Assembly: GCA_964570845.1 (NCBI GenBank)
Contig: CAZMZB010000001.1
Location: 310,001 to 374,000 of the forward strand
DNA from: CAZLCC01 sp964570845
GTDB taxonomy: Bacteria; Patescibacteriota; Saccharimonadia; Saccharimonadales; Saccharimonadaceae
Reading direction: 5' to 3'
Length of the DNA stretch: 64,000 bases
In this document: piece after piece, positions 33,795 to 42,119 of the stretch
Layout: each line of letters begins with the position of its first letter
How positions within the stretch are numbered: position 1 is the stretch's first letter
Made by a program: the position numbers and the translations under genes
Notes under the pieces: model-generated
Database searches by the model: none
The model's input: only the letters and a program-made list of their open reading frames with translations
Told to the model about the DNA's origin: nothing

Positions 33795-34178
33795 TTATTT
33801 TTTCTTTGCGGTCGTCTTTTTTACTGAAGCTTTTTTAGTAGCTGGTTTCTTTACCGGTGCTTTCTTAGCTACAGGTTTTTTCGCTGTAGTTTTCTTCGGA
33901 GCAGCTTTTGCTCTTGACTTTGTGCTACCAAGCTTTACGCCAGCATCTTTCGCTACTTTCGAAAGCTGAGATTTTTTGCGTGCGGCAGTATTTTTCTTGA
34001 TCAAATTCTTTTTCACCGCAGTATCAATTGTGCTTTGTACTTTACTCAAACCCTCTGCGGTTGGCTTTGCTAAAAAAGCCTTTGAGGCGCTTTTAATATC
34101 TCGTTTTAAACCGATGTTTCGTGCACGACGCTTTGCATCCTGCTTCATTCGCTTCACAGCTGATTTAATGATTGGCAT
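33795..34178 (-). CDS. rpsT: 30S ribosomal protein S20 with lysine-rich tail
   Basis: 127 residues, about 40 longer than usual. The S20 core is clear: MPIIKSAVKRMKQDAKRRARN, STIDTAVKKNLIKKNTAARKKSQLSK. The extra C-terminus repeats Ala-Lys-Pro units (KKPVAKKAPVKKPATKKAS) like histone H1 or mycobacterial HupB tails. S20 binds 16S rRNA during 30S assembly; the tail may add RNA or DNA binding. A good ribosome site (AAAGGA) precedes the ATG. Confidence 0.93.
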   Translation of the reverse strand: MPIIKSAVKRMKQDAKRRARNIGLKRDIKSASKAFLAKPTAEGLSKVQSTIDTAVKKNLIKKNTAARKKSQLSKVAKDAGVKLGSTKSRAKAAPKKTTAKKPVAKKAPVKKPATKKASVKKTTAKKK

Positions 34179-34284
34179 GTTTTCTCTCGTTCCTTTACCT
34201 TCTTAACAGTTGTTTTACTAGTCAATGCTCAACTATAACGGAGAGAGGCAGTTTTGTAAAGAGGTGTACCCCTGAAAAATAGTA

Positions 34285-34314
34285 TTGACTTTTTCAAAGA
34301 GTTTATGCTATATT
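34285..34314 (+). promoter_or_regulatory. Promoter of the DHH-like gene
   Basis: TTGACT (34285-34290), an 18-base spacer and TATATT (34309-34314), followed by a leader of about 40 bases with the ribosome site AAAGGA before the ATG at 34363. This is a conventional leadered promoter, unlike the leaderless ones nearby. Confidence 0.7.
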
Positions 34315-34362
34315 TTTAACTAGAATAACGCTAGCAAAAATAAAAAAGGATAAAACGCTTCC

Positions 34363-36108
34363 ATGAAAGATGATGGAAAAGCCAAGCAGCAGGTAGTTGA
34401 TCGCATTAAGGATGTGAGCAATATCCTGATTACGGTGAGTCAAAACCCCTCGGTGGATGAGCTTTCTGCGGCACTTGGTCTGACACTCATACTGAATAAG
34501 ATGGATAAATATGGCACGGCCGTATTTAGTGGTACGATTCCACCAGCGATTGAGTTTTTAAAACCGGATAAAACGTTCCGCGATAATGTTGATAACCTGC
34601 GTGATTTCATAGTTGCGCTTGATAAAGAAAAGGCTGATCGCTTACGCTACAAGGTCGAAGACGATGTGGTGCGGATCTTTATTACTCCATATAAAGAGCC
34701 AATTGCCGCAGAAGATCTTGAATTTAGTTATGGTGATTTTAATGTTGAGTTAGTGGTTGCGCTTGGGGTTGAAAAACGTGAAGACCTGGATAAAGCAATC
34801 ACGGCGCACGGACGGATTTTACACGATGCGACGGTCGTGACAGTGAATACTAAAGGCTCAAAGAGTAGTCTCGGTTCAATTGATTGGCAGGATAATGAAG
34901 CAAGTAGCCTGTGTGAAATGCTTATGAGCTTGAGCGAAGCTTTAAAGAATAATCTGCTCGATGAACAGATTTCAACAGCGTTACTTACTGGAATCGTTTC
35001 AGCAACTGATCGCTTCAGTAATACACACACAACACCGCGAGTCATGACAATGGCGGCTCAGCTTATGGCAGCTGGTGCAGACCAGCAACTGATTGCAGCA
35101 CGACTTGAAGAAGCAGAAGAAATTTCGCCAGGTGAAACTAAAGAAGAAGATGATACTGATGATACGGAAGTGAAAGCAGTCGATGACGATGGTTCGCTGC
35201 AGATTGATCACAATGGTGATGAAGAAGAAAAAAGTGATGAATTAGACAAAGCTTTAAAGAAAAATAAGCCTAAGTCCGGTGATAGCGGTAAACTATCGAT
35301 AGATGATCTTAAGAAAGATCTTGAAGATGCCTCGGAAGAAGCGGCTGATAAAAAAGAATTAAAAGGAAAATCCAGCTGGAAAGATAAAGATATTCCTCCA
35401 ATGATTGGCGGAACACTAAATGCGACCGCAGCAGAAGCAGAAGAAGCAAAGCGAAGAGAAGAGCAAGAGGCGCGCAATAAAGTTATTTTGAAACATGGTA
35501 ACACGATTAAACCTCCGTCCAGTACGAGTAAAAAACCGGGAGGAGCAACCTTGGCTGATCTTGAGGCGGCAGTAAAGAAGCGTGATAGTAAAGAAACGCC
35601 GGAAGAACTGAAAGAGAAGCCGGCGGAAGAACGAGAACCAGAGAAAAAGAAAGAAAATAAGCCTGAAGATAAAAAAGAAGAACTTCCACCCCCGCCCCCA
35701 TTGACACTACCGGAGGAGGAAGTAAAACCTCCAGAGCCAAAAGAAAAACCGTCTGTAGAGTCCACAGCGCCTGTACCTGACGTACATGATGCACGAAAGC
35801 AGGTTGCAGAAGCGCTTAATGCTGTGCCTTTTAATCCTGCGGGAAATCCGACAGCGAGTGTTGGTGCGCAGCTACTACCATTACCTCCACCACCGCCAAT
35901 GCCTGATTTCTCACAGCTACCTCCACCACCGCCAATGCCCTCGCTTGATCCGGCAGCCCAGGGAGGTTTGCCACCTCAAGAACCGCCAACACCAACGGCA
36001 AAACCAGTGGCACCGCCGCCAATTCCTGCTGCGCCAGCTCAAAACCCGGCTCAGCCAACACCACCGGCTTCTAGCGATCCAACGCAGTTTCGCATCCCCG
36101 GTCAATAA
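34363..36108 (+). CDS. DHH-like protein with polyproline C-terminal tail
   Basis: 581 residues. The N-terminal about 260 residues resemble a DHH/NrnA phosphoesterase scaffold (ILITVSQNPSVDELSAALGLTLIL, VELVVALGV, LLTGIVSATDRFSN), but the metal-binding DHH and DxD residues are largely replaced, so catalysis is doubtful. After about residue 265 the chain is disordered: acidic stretches, KEKP-type repeats, then proline runs (PPPPPLTLP, PLPPPPPMPDF, LPPPPPMPS) in the last third. Such runs resemble FH1/SH3-ligand tails and would need EF-P for translation; efp is in the window. It is a probable scaffold protein rather than an enzyme. Confidence 0.8.
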   Translation: MKDDGKAKQQVVDRIKDVSNILITVSQNPSVDELSAALGLTLILNKMDKYGTAVFSGTIPPAIEFLKPDKTFRDNVDNLRDFIVALDKEKADRLRYKVEDDVVRIFITPYKEPIAAEDLEFSYGDFNVELVVALGVEKREDLDKAITAHGRILHDATVVTVNTKGSKSSLGSIDWQDNEASSLCEMLMSLSEALKNNLLDEQISTALLTGIVSATDRFSNTHTTPRVMTMAAQLMAAGADQQLIAARLEEAEEISPGETKEEDDTDDTEVKAVDDDGSLQIDHNGDEEEKSDELDKALKKNKPKSGDSGKLSIDDLKKDLEDASEEAADKKELKGKSSWKDKDIPPMIGGTLNATAAEAEEAKRREEQEARNKVILKHGNTIKPPSSTSKKPGGATLADLEAAVKKRDSKETPEELKEKPAEEREPEKKKENKPEDKKEELPPPPPLTLPEEEVKPPEPKEKPSVESTAPVPDVHDARKQVAEALNAVPFNPAGNPTASVGAQLLPLPPPPPMPDFSQLPPPPPMPSLDPAAQGGLPPQEPPTPTAKPVAPPPIPAAPAQNPAQPTPPASSDPTQFRIPGQ

Positions 36109-36137
36109 TCTTTAGATAATATGCTATGATGCCCCTG

Positions 36138-36809
36138 ATGGATGGCATGATATTGATTGATAAACCAGCCAATATGACCAGTTTTGGTGTGGTTTCGCGA
36201 GTGCGGCGAAAGCTGACTGAGAAAGCAGGGAAAAAGGTTAAAGTAGGGCACACTGGCACACTTGATCCGTTTGCAACAGGACTAATGATTTTGCTGATTG
36301 GCAAAGCATGTAAGAAGGCGAACGAGTTTAGTAAGCTTGATAAAACTTATGAAGCGACGATTATTTTAGGAAAAACCAGCTCAACAGGTGATCCAGAGGG
36401 TGAGATAGAAGTAATATCAGACGTGGTTCCGTCAGAAGCTAGAGTTCAGGCAGTGCTGAAGCAATTCTTGGGAGAAATTACACAAATACCGCCGGCTTTT
36501 TCAGCAATTAAAATTAACGGTAAGCGGGCATATAAGCTGGCACGTGAGGGCAAGGAAGTTGAGGTGCCTCAGCGGAGAGTGATAATTTATGAACTTGAAC
36601 TAGTTGAATATGCTTATCCAGAGCTAAAAATTTGTACCCATGTTTCCAGTGGAACGTATATTCGTACACTGGCAGAAGACATCGGGAAAGCTCTAAAAAC
36701 GGGGGCATATTGCCGACAACTCAGGCGCACAACAGTTAGTGGGTGGAATGTGACGGAAGCGATAACACTTGAAGATGATGTGGCGACATCTATAAAGCCC
36801 TTGCAATAA
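36138..36809 (+). CDS. truB: tRNA pseudouridine synthase B
   Basis: 223 residues from MDGMILIDKPANMTSF. The catalytic Asp lies in GHTGTLDPFATGLM; KTYEATIILGKTSSTGD and SSGTYIRTLAEDIGKAL are further TruB marks. The C-terminal PUA domain is missing or very short. It makes pseudouridine-55 in the T-loop of tRNAs. ATGs at 36126 and 36129 are less likely because TATGAT (36125-36130) would be the -10 box, placing ATG 36138 seven bases downstream. Confidence 0.95.
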   Translation: MDGMILIDKPANMTSFGVVSRVRRKLTEKAGKKVKVGHTGTLDPFATGLMILLIGKACKKANEFSKLDKTYEATIILGKTSSTGDPEGEIEVISDVVPSEARVQAVLKQFLGEITQIPPAFSAIKINGKRAYKLAREGKEVEVPQRRVIIYELELVEYAYPELKICTHVSSGTYIRTLAEDIGKALKTGAYCRQLRRTTVSGWNVTEAITLEDDVATSIKPLQ

Positions 36810-36841
36810 CCTATCAGGGGTGCTACAATGCAAAGCAAGAT

Positions 36842-37108
36842 ATGATTACTCGTGAGGATAAAACAAAGGCGATTGCTTCTGTAGCACGCCATAAAAGTGA
36901 TGTCGGATCACCTGAAGCGCAGGTGTCAGTTTTAACTGAGCGCATTAAAGAGGTGACCGAGCATCTTAAAGTTCATAAACACGACCATAAGGCGCGTCGT
37001 GGACTTTTGCAGATGGTTGGGCAAAGAAAGCGACATCTAAAATATCTTGAAAATCGAGATTTTGAAGGCTACAAAAAGCTTGTTGCCAAGCTTGGTCTTC
37101 GCAAATAG
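36842..37108 (+). CDS. rpsO: 30S ribosomal protein S15
   Basis: 88 residues, the standard length. HKSDVGSPEAQVSVLTERI, the HDHKARRGLLQMVGQRKRHLKYL core and the LGLRK end are diagnostic. It is a primary 16S rRNA binder in the central domain. It is flanked by truB and pnp, the classical truB-rpsO-pnp order. TACAAT (36824-36829) is 12 bases upstream. Confidence 0.97.
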   Translation: MITREDKTKAIASVARHKSDVGSPEAQVSVLTERIKEVTEHLKVHKHDHKARRGLLQMVGQRKRHLKYLENRDFEGYKKLVAKLGLRK

Positions 37109-37129
37109 ATCATATTGAAAATTGATAAC

Positions 37130-37233
37130 TTAGGCTATTCTTTTAATAAAAATATATTTTTAGGTGGTGGATGCTAGCTTCGTTTATTTTTAAACGAAAG
37201 TAACACCCGTTACCTAAACAAAAGGTAGCCTAA
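37130..37233 (+). promoter_or_regulatory. Structured pnp leader
   Basis: An outer helix, TTAGGCTA (37130-37137)/TAGCCTAA (37226-37233), encloses a second, TTTAGGT (37159-37165)/ACCTAAA (37212-37218), and a perfect 8-bp hairpin, TTCGTTTA-TTTT-TAAACGAA (37179-37198). It ends just before the ribosome site of pnp. In other bacteria the pnp leader is cut by RNase III and repressed by PNPase itself; the same is plausible here. Confidence 0.6.
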
Positions 37234-37253
37234 AGAAAGGACATAGTATTTTT

Positions 37254-39371
37254 ATGTCAACAATAAACCCTTATGGCAAAGGACTTGTTTCATTAGAAAC
37301 TGAACTTTGCGGAAAAAAACTAACCATTGAAGTGAACCGCATTGGTTTTCGTGCCAGTAGTTCGGTGCTGGTGAGCTATGGTGAAACAGTGGTCATGGGT
37401 ACAGCAATGGTTGGCGACAAGCCGACCAGTGGTATGGATTATTTTCCACTTAGTATTGATTATGAAGAAAAGTTTTATGCGAGCGGCAAGATAAGCGGTA
37501 GTCGGTTTATTAAACGCGAGGGTCGTCCAAGTGATGAAGCAATTTTAATTGGTCGTATTATTGACCGCCCGATTCGTCCACTGTTTCCAAAAGGCTATCG
37601 CCAGCAGGTGCAAGGTGTGGCAACAGTTCTCTCGATGGATCCAAGTTTCCGCCCCGACATGATTGCGATGATTGCCGCCAGTGCGGCACTCAGCCTAACT
37701 GGCGCACCGTTCGATGGTCCAGTAGCCGGACTTCGAGTTTCTCGAGTAAACGGTGAATTTAAAGCTTTTGCAACTCCTGAAGAAATTACAGCGAGTGATC
37801 TTGATCTGGTGGTTGCAGGTACTGAAGGTGCCATCATTATGGTGGAGGCTGGTGCCAAAGAAGTAAGCGAGGAAGTGATTACTGATGCTTTGGCGTGGGC
37901 GCATAAAGAAATGCAACCGGCAATTAGGCTGCAAAAAGAGCTGATTGCAAAAATTGCGCCAGAAAAATTGGAATATGAACTAGTACTACCAGATGAAGAA
38001 ATTCAAAAGATTGTTGATGAATGGGTAAAAGGCAAACTAGGCGAAAATCTTCACAAGCCATATCCTGAGCGAAATGATCTTATCGCAACGCTTCGTAAGC
38101 AATTTCATGCTGATATGGAAGAAAAGCATGAAGAAGAATATGAAGGCGTGCATCGTGAGTATGATGAAGCTTTTACTACGGCGCTTCATAAAGACGTGCG
38201 AAAACATATTGTGGCAAGTCAAACTCGTCCAGATGGGCGAAAGCTTGATGAAATCCGTCAGCTTAGTTCAGAAGTGAGTATTTTACCTCGAACGCATGGC
38301 TCAAGCTTGTTTACTCGTGGCGTCACACAAGGTATGAATATTGTAACGCTAGCACCGCTTAGTTATGCGCAAATGGTGGATACAATGGAGCAAAATGATT
38401 TTGAGCGTCGTTATATGCATCACTATAACGCGCCAGGCTATACTGTTGGTGAAGTCAAGCGCCTGATGAGTGCTGGCCGGCGAGAGATTGGGCATGGATA
38501 TCTTGCTGAACGTGCTTTAAGCACAGTGCTGCCTGAAGCAGAGGAATTTCCTTATACAATTCGTTCAGTTACAGAAATCATGAGCCAAAATGGTTCAACG
38601 TCAATGGCAGCAGTTTGCTCCAGCTGTTTGGCGCTGATGGACGCAGGTGTACCAATCAAAGCGCCTGTGAGCGGTATTGCAATGGGACTCATGATGGACG
38701 GTGATACACCATATATTTTGAGTGATATCGCTGATGCGGAAGATTTTGCCGGTGATATGGATTTTAAAGTGGCAGGAACAGAAAAAGGTATTACCGCTCT
38801 GCAAATGGATATGAAAGTACATGGTCTTCCAGTTGAAATTCTTCGCCAGGCCATTGAAAAAGGTAAAGTCGGGCGAGCTAAAATCTTAGAGCATATGCTT
38901 ACGACGATTGCAGAACCGCGAAAGGTGTTAAGCCCCTATGCACCGCGCATTGAGAAGATTAAGATTAACCCAGAGAAAATCGGTGCGATTATTGGTAAGG
39001 GTGGTGAGACAATCAATAAGATTACAGCTGAAACTGGAGCTGAAGTTGATATCAAAGAAGATGGCTTAGTAACTATCTCAGCAGTTGACGGAGAGTCGAT
39101 TGAAAAAGCTTTGAATTGGGTAAAAAGCCTTGTTGAAGAGCCAGAAGTTGGCAAAATTTATGAAGGTACAGTAGTTGGTATTAAAGACTTTGGTGCGTTT
39201 GTGAATATCATGCCAGGTATTGATGGCATGCTTCATATTTCTCAGATTTCAAATGAGCGAGTTGAAAAAGTAACTGATGTGTTAAAAGAAGGTCAGAAAG
39301 TTCGCGTGAAGCTGAATGCGATTGATGAACGTGGACGCTTGAGCCTAACGATGAAAGATGTCAAAGAATAA
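37254..39371 (+). CDS. pnp: Polyribonucleotide nucleotidyltransferase (PNPase)
   Basis: 705 residues with the full order: two RNase PH domains (first with GRPSDEAILIGRIIDRPIRPLFP, second with SQTRPDGRKLDEIRQLSSE and GSSLFTRGVTQ), the helical linker, KH domain (KIGAIIGKGGETINKITAETG) and S1 domain (GKIYEGTVVGIKDFGAFVNIMPGIDGMLHIS). It degrades RNA phosphorolytically from the 3' end. The ribosome site is AAAGGA, and the leader before it is strongly structured. The 3' end overlaps the UDG gene by 14 bases. Confidence 0.98.
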   Translation: MSTINPYGKGLVSLETELCGKKLTIEVNRIGFRASSSVLVSYGETVVMGTAMVGDKPTSGMDYFPLSIDYEEKFYASGKISGSRFIKREGRPSDEAILIGRIIDRPIRPLFPKGYRQQVQGVATVLSMDPSFRPDMIAMIAASAALSLTGAPFDGPVAGLRVSRVNGEFKAFATPEEITASDLDLVVAGTEGAIIMVEAGAKEVSEEVITDALAWAHKEMQPAIRLQKELIAKIAPEKLEYELVLPDEEIQKIVDEWVKGKLGENLHKPYPERNDLIATLRKQFHADMEEKHEEEYEGVHREYDEAFTTALHKDVRKHIVASQTRPDGRKLDEIRQLSSEVSILPRTHGSSLFTRGVTQGMNIVTLAPLSYAQMVDTMEQNDFERRYMHHYNAPGYTVGEVKRLMSAGRREIGHGYLAERALSTVLPEAEEFPYTIRSVTEIMSQNGSTSMAAVCSSCLALMDAGVPIKAPVSGIAMGLMMDGDTPYILSDIADAEDFAGDMDFKVAGTEKGITALQMDMKVHGLPVEILRQAIEKGKVGRAKILEHMLTTIAEPRKVLSPYAPRIEKIKINPEKIGAIIGKGGETINKITAETGAEVDIKEDGLVTISAVDGESIEKALNWVKSLVEEPEVGKIYEGTVVGIKDFGAFVNIMPGIDGMLHISQISNERVEKVTDVLKEGQKVRVKLNAIDERGRLSLTMKDVKE

Positions 39372-39951
39372 ACAAATACTTCTTGATCAAATTAAGGCAG
39401 ATATTTTAGAAAATGATGTCTGCCCGGATTTGGCTGAGACAGCCACGAACCTTGTGATGGGCGATGGCAATCCGAATGCAGAGATTGTGTTTATTGGCGA
39501 GGCACCGGGGAAGAATGAAGACGAGCAGGGGCTGCCTTTTGTCGGCGCAGCGGGCAAGTTTTTAGACGAAATGCTCGGGCTTGTGAATATGAACCGTGGC
39601 GATGTGTATATCACGAATATCGTGAAATATCGTCCGCCAAATAATCGCGACCCACTGCCAGATGAAAAGAAAGCTTTTTGGCCATATCTCATCCATCAAC
39701 TTGAGGCAATTGAACCAAGCATTATCGTGACGCTAGGGCGGCATAGTATGGAATATTTTTTGCCTAGTATGAAAATTAGTCAGATTCATGGCGATCCGAA
39801 GCGGATTAGTTTTGGTGATAAAAAGCTGGTGGTTATACCGCTATTTCACCCCGCAGCAGCGCTTTATAACGGTAGTATGCGCCAGACTCTGATTGATGAT
39901 TTTATGGAGCTTCCAAAAATAATTGAAATTTTACAAAAAGAAAGGAAATAA
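39358..39951 (+). CDS. Type-4-like uracil-DNA glycosylase without Fe-S ligands
   Basis: 197 residues. Motif GEAPGKNEDEQGLPFVGAAGKFLDEML and the HPAAALYNGSMR motif identify family 4 UDG/SMUDG-like enzymes that excise uracil from DNA. The four cysteines that hold the 4Fe-4S cluster in typical members are mostly gone: only Cys22 (VCPDLAE) remains, KCRPP is KYRPP, and the helix Cys is Phe (KAFWPYL). The fold may be stabilised differently. It overlaps pnp and shares the strand with rnj. It complements dut in keeping uracil out of DNA. Confidence 0.88.
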   Translation: MSKNKQILLDQIKADILENDVCPDLAETATNLVMGDGNPNAEIVFIGEAPGKNEDEQGLPFVGAAGKFLDEMLGLVNMNRGDVYITNIVKYRPPNNRDPLPDEKKAFWPYLIHQLEAIEPSIIVTLGRHSMEYFLPSMKISQIHGDPKRISFGDKKLVVIPLFHPAAALYNGSMRQTLIDDFMELPKIIEILQKERK

Positions 39952-39958
39952 AATAATT

Positions 39959-42031
39959 ATGGGACAAAGAAGATTGGCAACTCCTCAGGGAGATGACCAA
40001 AGCAAGCGAGCGAACCAACAGCGTCGCTCACAACAAAATAACAGCGTGCTTGCACGCACAAATACACGACGCGGAGAAGTGCAACGAGCACAGCGTCGCA
40101 ATAGCGAAAGTGTGAAGCAGCGAGCTTCACAGCATGTTATTAATGTGCCGGTAAACAAGAGTATTTATAACGGCTATCAGGGACAACAGTTTAGCTTGGC
40201 ACAACAGAAAAAAGAACGTGCTTTAGGCACGAAAGAAAAGAAACTTCGCATCATTCCAATTGGCGGTTTGGGCGAAATGGGTATCGGTAAAAATATGACT
40301 GCTATCGAATATGGTGACGATATCATTGTGATAGACATGGGATTGATTTTCCCCGGCAACGACTATCCTGGTGTGAACTATATTGTGCCTGATACGACTT
40401 ATTTGGAGCAGAATAAACATAAAATTCGCGCGCATCTTTTCACGCATGCCCACCTTGACCACATAGGTGCGGTGAAAAATATTATTCACAAAATTCCAGC
40501 ACCAGTGTATGGTACAAAGTTTACACTCGGTATGATTCAGCGGCACATGGAAGAAGCGCAGAATGACTATGAGCCTGAATATCATATGATTGATCCATTT
40601 TCTCGTGAGCGAATGCAATTTGGCGATAATCTTTCCGTTGAAGCGGTGCATGTGCTGCACTCAATTCCAGGTTGCGTGGCGTTTATTATCCGCACACCAG
40701 CTGGTGTCGTTGTACACACCGGTGACTGGCGCTTTGAAGATAAACCGGTTGATGGAAAACCATTTGATCTAGAGCGACTTACGGAGGTAGCGGCCAAAGA
40801 GGGTATTCATATGCTTCTCAATGAAAGCACCAATATTGATCGTCCGGAACCACCTGCCCATGGTGAGTTTGATGTGGCTGAAAATATTGGGGTTATCATG
40901 GACGGATTCCCTAATTCACGGGTAATTGTCAGCTGTTTTTCAAGTCAGATTCATCGCTTGCAACTCATATTAAATGAAGCAAAAGCGCACAATCGCAAGG
41001 TCGCCTTTGCTGGTTTTAGCATGATTAACAACCTTGAAACGGCACTTAGAACACATGAAATTAACGTACCAAAAGATACGATTGTGAAGATGGAAGACCT
41101 GATAAAGCTGCCGGATGGTCGGGCAACTATTGTTTGCACGGGTAGTCAGGGTGAAATGAACGCAGTACTTAATCGCATGGCAACGGGCGCGCATAAACAT
41201 ATTAAAATTAAGAACTCGGATGTTATTGTATTTAGTTCAAGTCCAATCCCTGGTAATGAACCGAGTGTGATCAGGACCGTTGATGGTCTCATGCGCGAGG
41301 GAGCGGAAGTGATTCGTGATGGCAAAACCCATATTCACGGAATTGGTCCGCTGCATCTTTCTGGCCATGCTTCGTATGAAGAGCATGTGAAGCTGGTGAA
41401 CGCCTTGAACCCAACATGGTATATGCCAATTCACGGTGAGTTTCATATGTTGGTGCACAATGCTGAGATGGCAGAGCAAAAGGCGGCGATTCCGCGTAAG
41501 AATATCATCGTGTGTGATTCAGGTGATGTCGTGGAGCTTGACCTTAACGGCGGTGTAAAAAAAGCCGGTCGTGTGCCAGTTGGCGGCTTGATGTTTGACG
41601 ATAGTGGTGCGGAGGTGAGTGATGTCGTAGTGAAAGACCGCTTACATATGTCAAACGAGGGTATGTTCATTGTTGTCTTAACGATTGGTAAAAGTGGACG
41701 ACTGCTCACTAGCCCTGACATTATCTCTCGTGGTTTTATTTATCTTCGAGATAGTGAAGAGCTTATGGGAACAATTCGTCAATATTTAAAGCAAAGGATT
41801 GCCCGTAGTTTTGGTGGTCGTAGGCCGGACCTTGATCTTCTGAAAAAAGAAATTAAAGAAGACATTACGCATATTTTATATGATCAGACAAAGCGTACGC
41901 CAATTGTCATTCCGGTTATTAACGAAATTTCAGATGGTAGCGGTGGTAATGCTCAGTTGCAGCGCAAAACACCTCGTGCGGCAATTAAGAAGCCTCAGGT
42001 TTCACAAAATCAGCACATTCGAGAATATTAG
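39959..42031 (+). CDS. rnj: Ribonuclease J
   Basis: 690 residues from MGQRRLATPQGDDQ, with AAAGGA upstream; an earlier start inside the UDG gene is unlikely. About 85 N-terminal residues are basic and Gln/Arg-rich and look disordered. The metallo-beta-lactamase/beta-CASP core follows: HAHLDHIG (metal ligands), VLHSIPGCVAF, HTGDWRFED and LSGHASYEEH. A C-terminal domain completes it. It has 5'-3' exo- and endoribonuclease activity in mRNA decay and rRNA maturation. With PNPase and Orn it gives the window a full RNA-decay set. Confidence 0.96.
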   Translation: MGQRRLATPQGDDQSKRANQQRRSQQNNSVLARTNTRRGEVQRAQRRNSESVKQRASQHVINVPVNKSIYNGYQGQQFSLAQQKKERALGTKEKKLRIIPIGGLGEMGIGKNMTAIEYGDDIIVIDMGLIFPGNDYPGVNYIVPDTTYLEQNKHKIRAHLFTHAHLDHIGAVKNIIHKIPAPVYGTKFTLGMIQRHMEEAQNDYEPEYHMIDPFSRERMQFGDNLSVEAVHVLHSIPGCVAFIIRTPAGVVVHTGDWRFEDKPVDGKPFDLERLTEVAAKEGIHMLLNESTNIDRPEPPAHGEFDVAENIGVIMDGFPNSRVIVSCFSSQIHRLQLILNEAKAHNRKVAFAGFSMINNLETALRTHEINVPKDTIVKMEDLIKLPDGRATIVCTGSQGEMNAVLNRMATGAHKHIKIKNSDVIVFSSSPIPGNEPSVIRTVDGLMREGAEVIRDGKTHIHGIGPLHLSGHASYEEHVKLVNALNPTWYMPIHGEFHMLVHNAEMAEQKAAIPRKNIIVCDSGDVVELDLNGGVKKAGRVPVGGLMFDDSGAEVSDVVVKDRLHMSNEGMFIVVLTIGKSGRLLTSPDIISRGFIYLRDSEELMGTIRQYLKQRIARSFGGRRPDLDLLKKEIKEDITHILYDQTKRTPIVIPVINEISDGSGGNAQLQRKTPRAAIKKPQVSQNQHIREY

Positions 42032-42060
42032 TTGCATTTTGTAGTAAAATATGCTACAAT
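42032..42060 (+). promoter_or_regulatory. Promoter of ftsK
   Basis: TTGCAT (42032-42037), exactly 17 bases, then TACAAT (42055-42060), starting right at the rnj stop. A leader of about 50 bases follows before the ATG at 42120. Confidence 0.6.
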
Positions 42061-42119
42061 AAAAGTATGAGAGTTGCTCGACAGTAAAGAAGTCGAAGCC
42101 TATAATAAAAAGTAAGATT

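Noticed and set aside
35208..35794. Ser- and Val-rich minus-strand frames opposite the DHH-like gene
   Set aside because: Mirror image of the acidic and proline repeats on the plus strand; no start signals.
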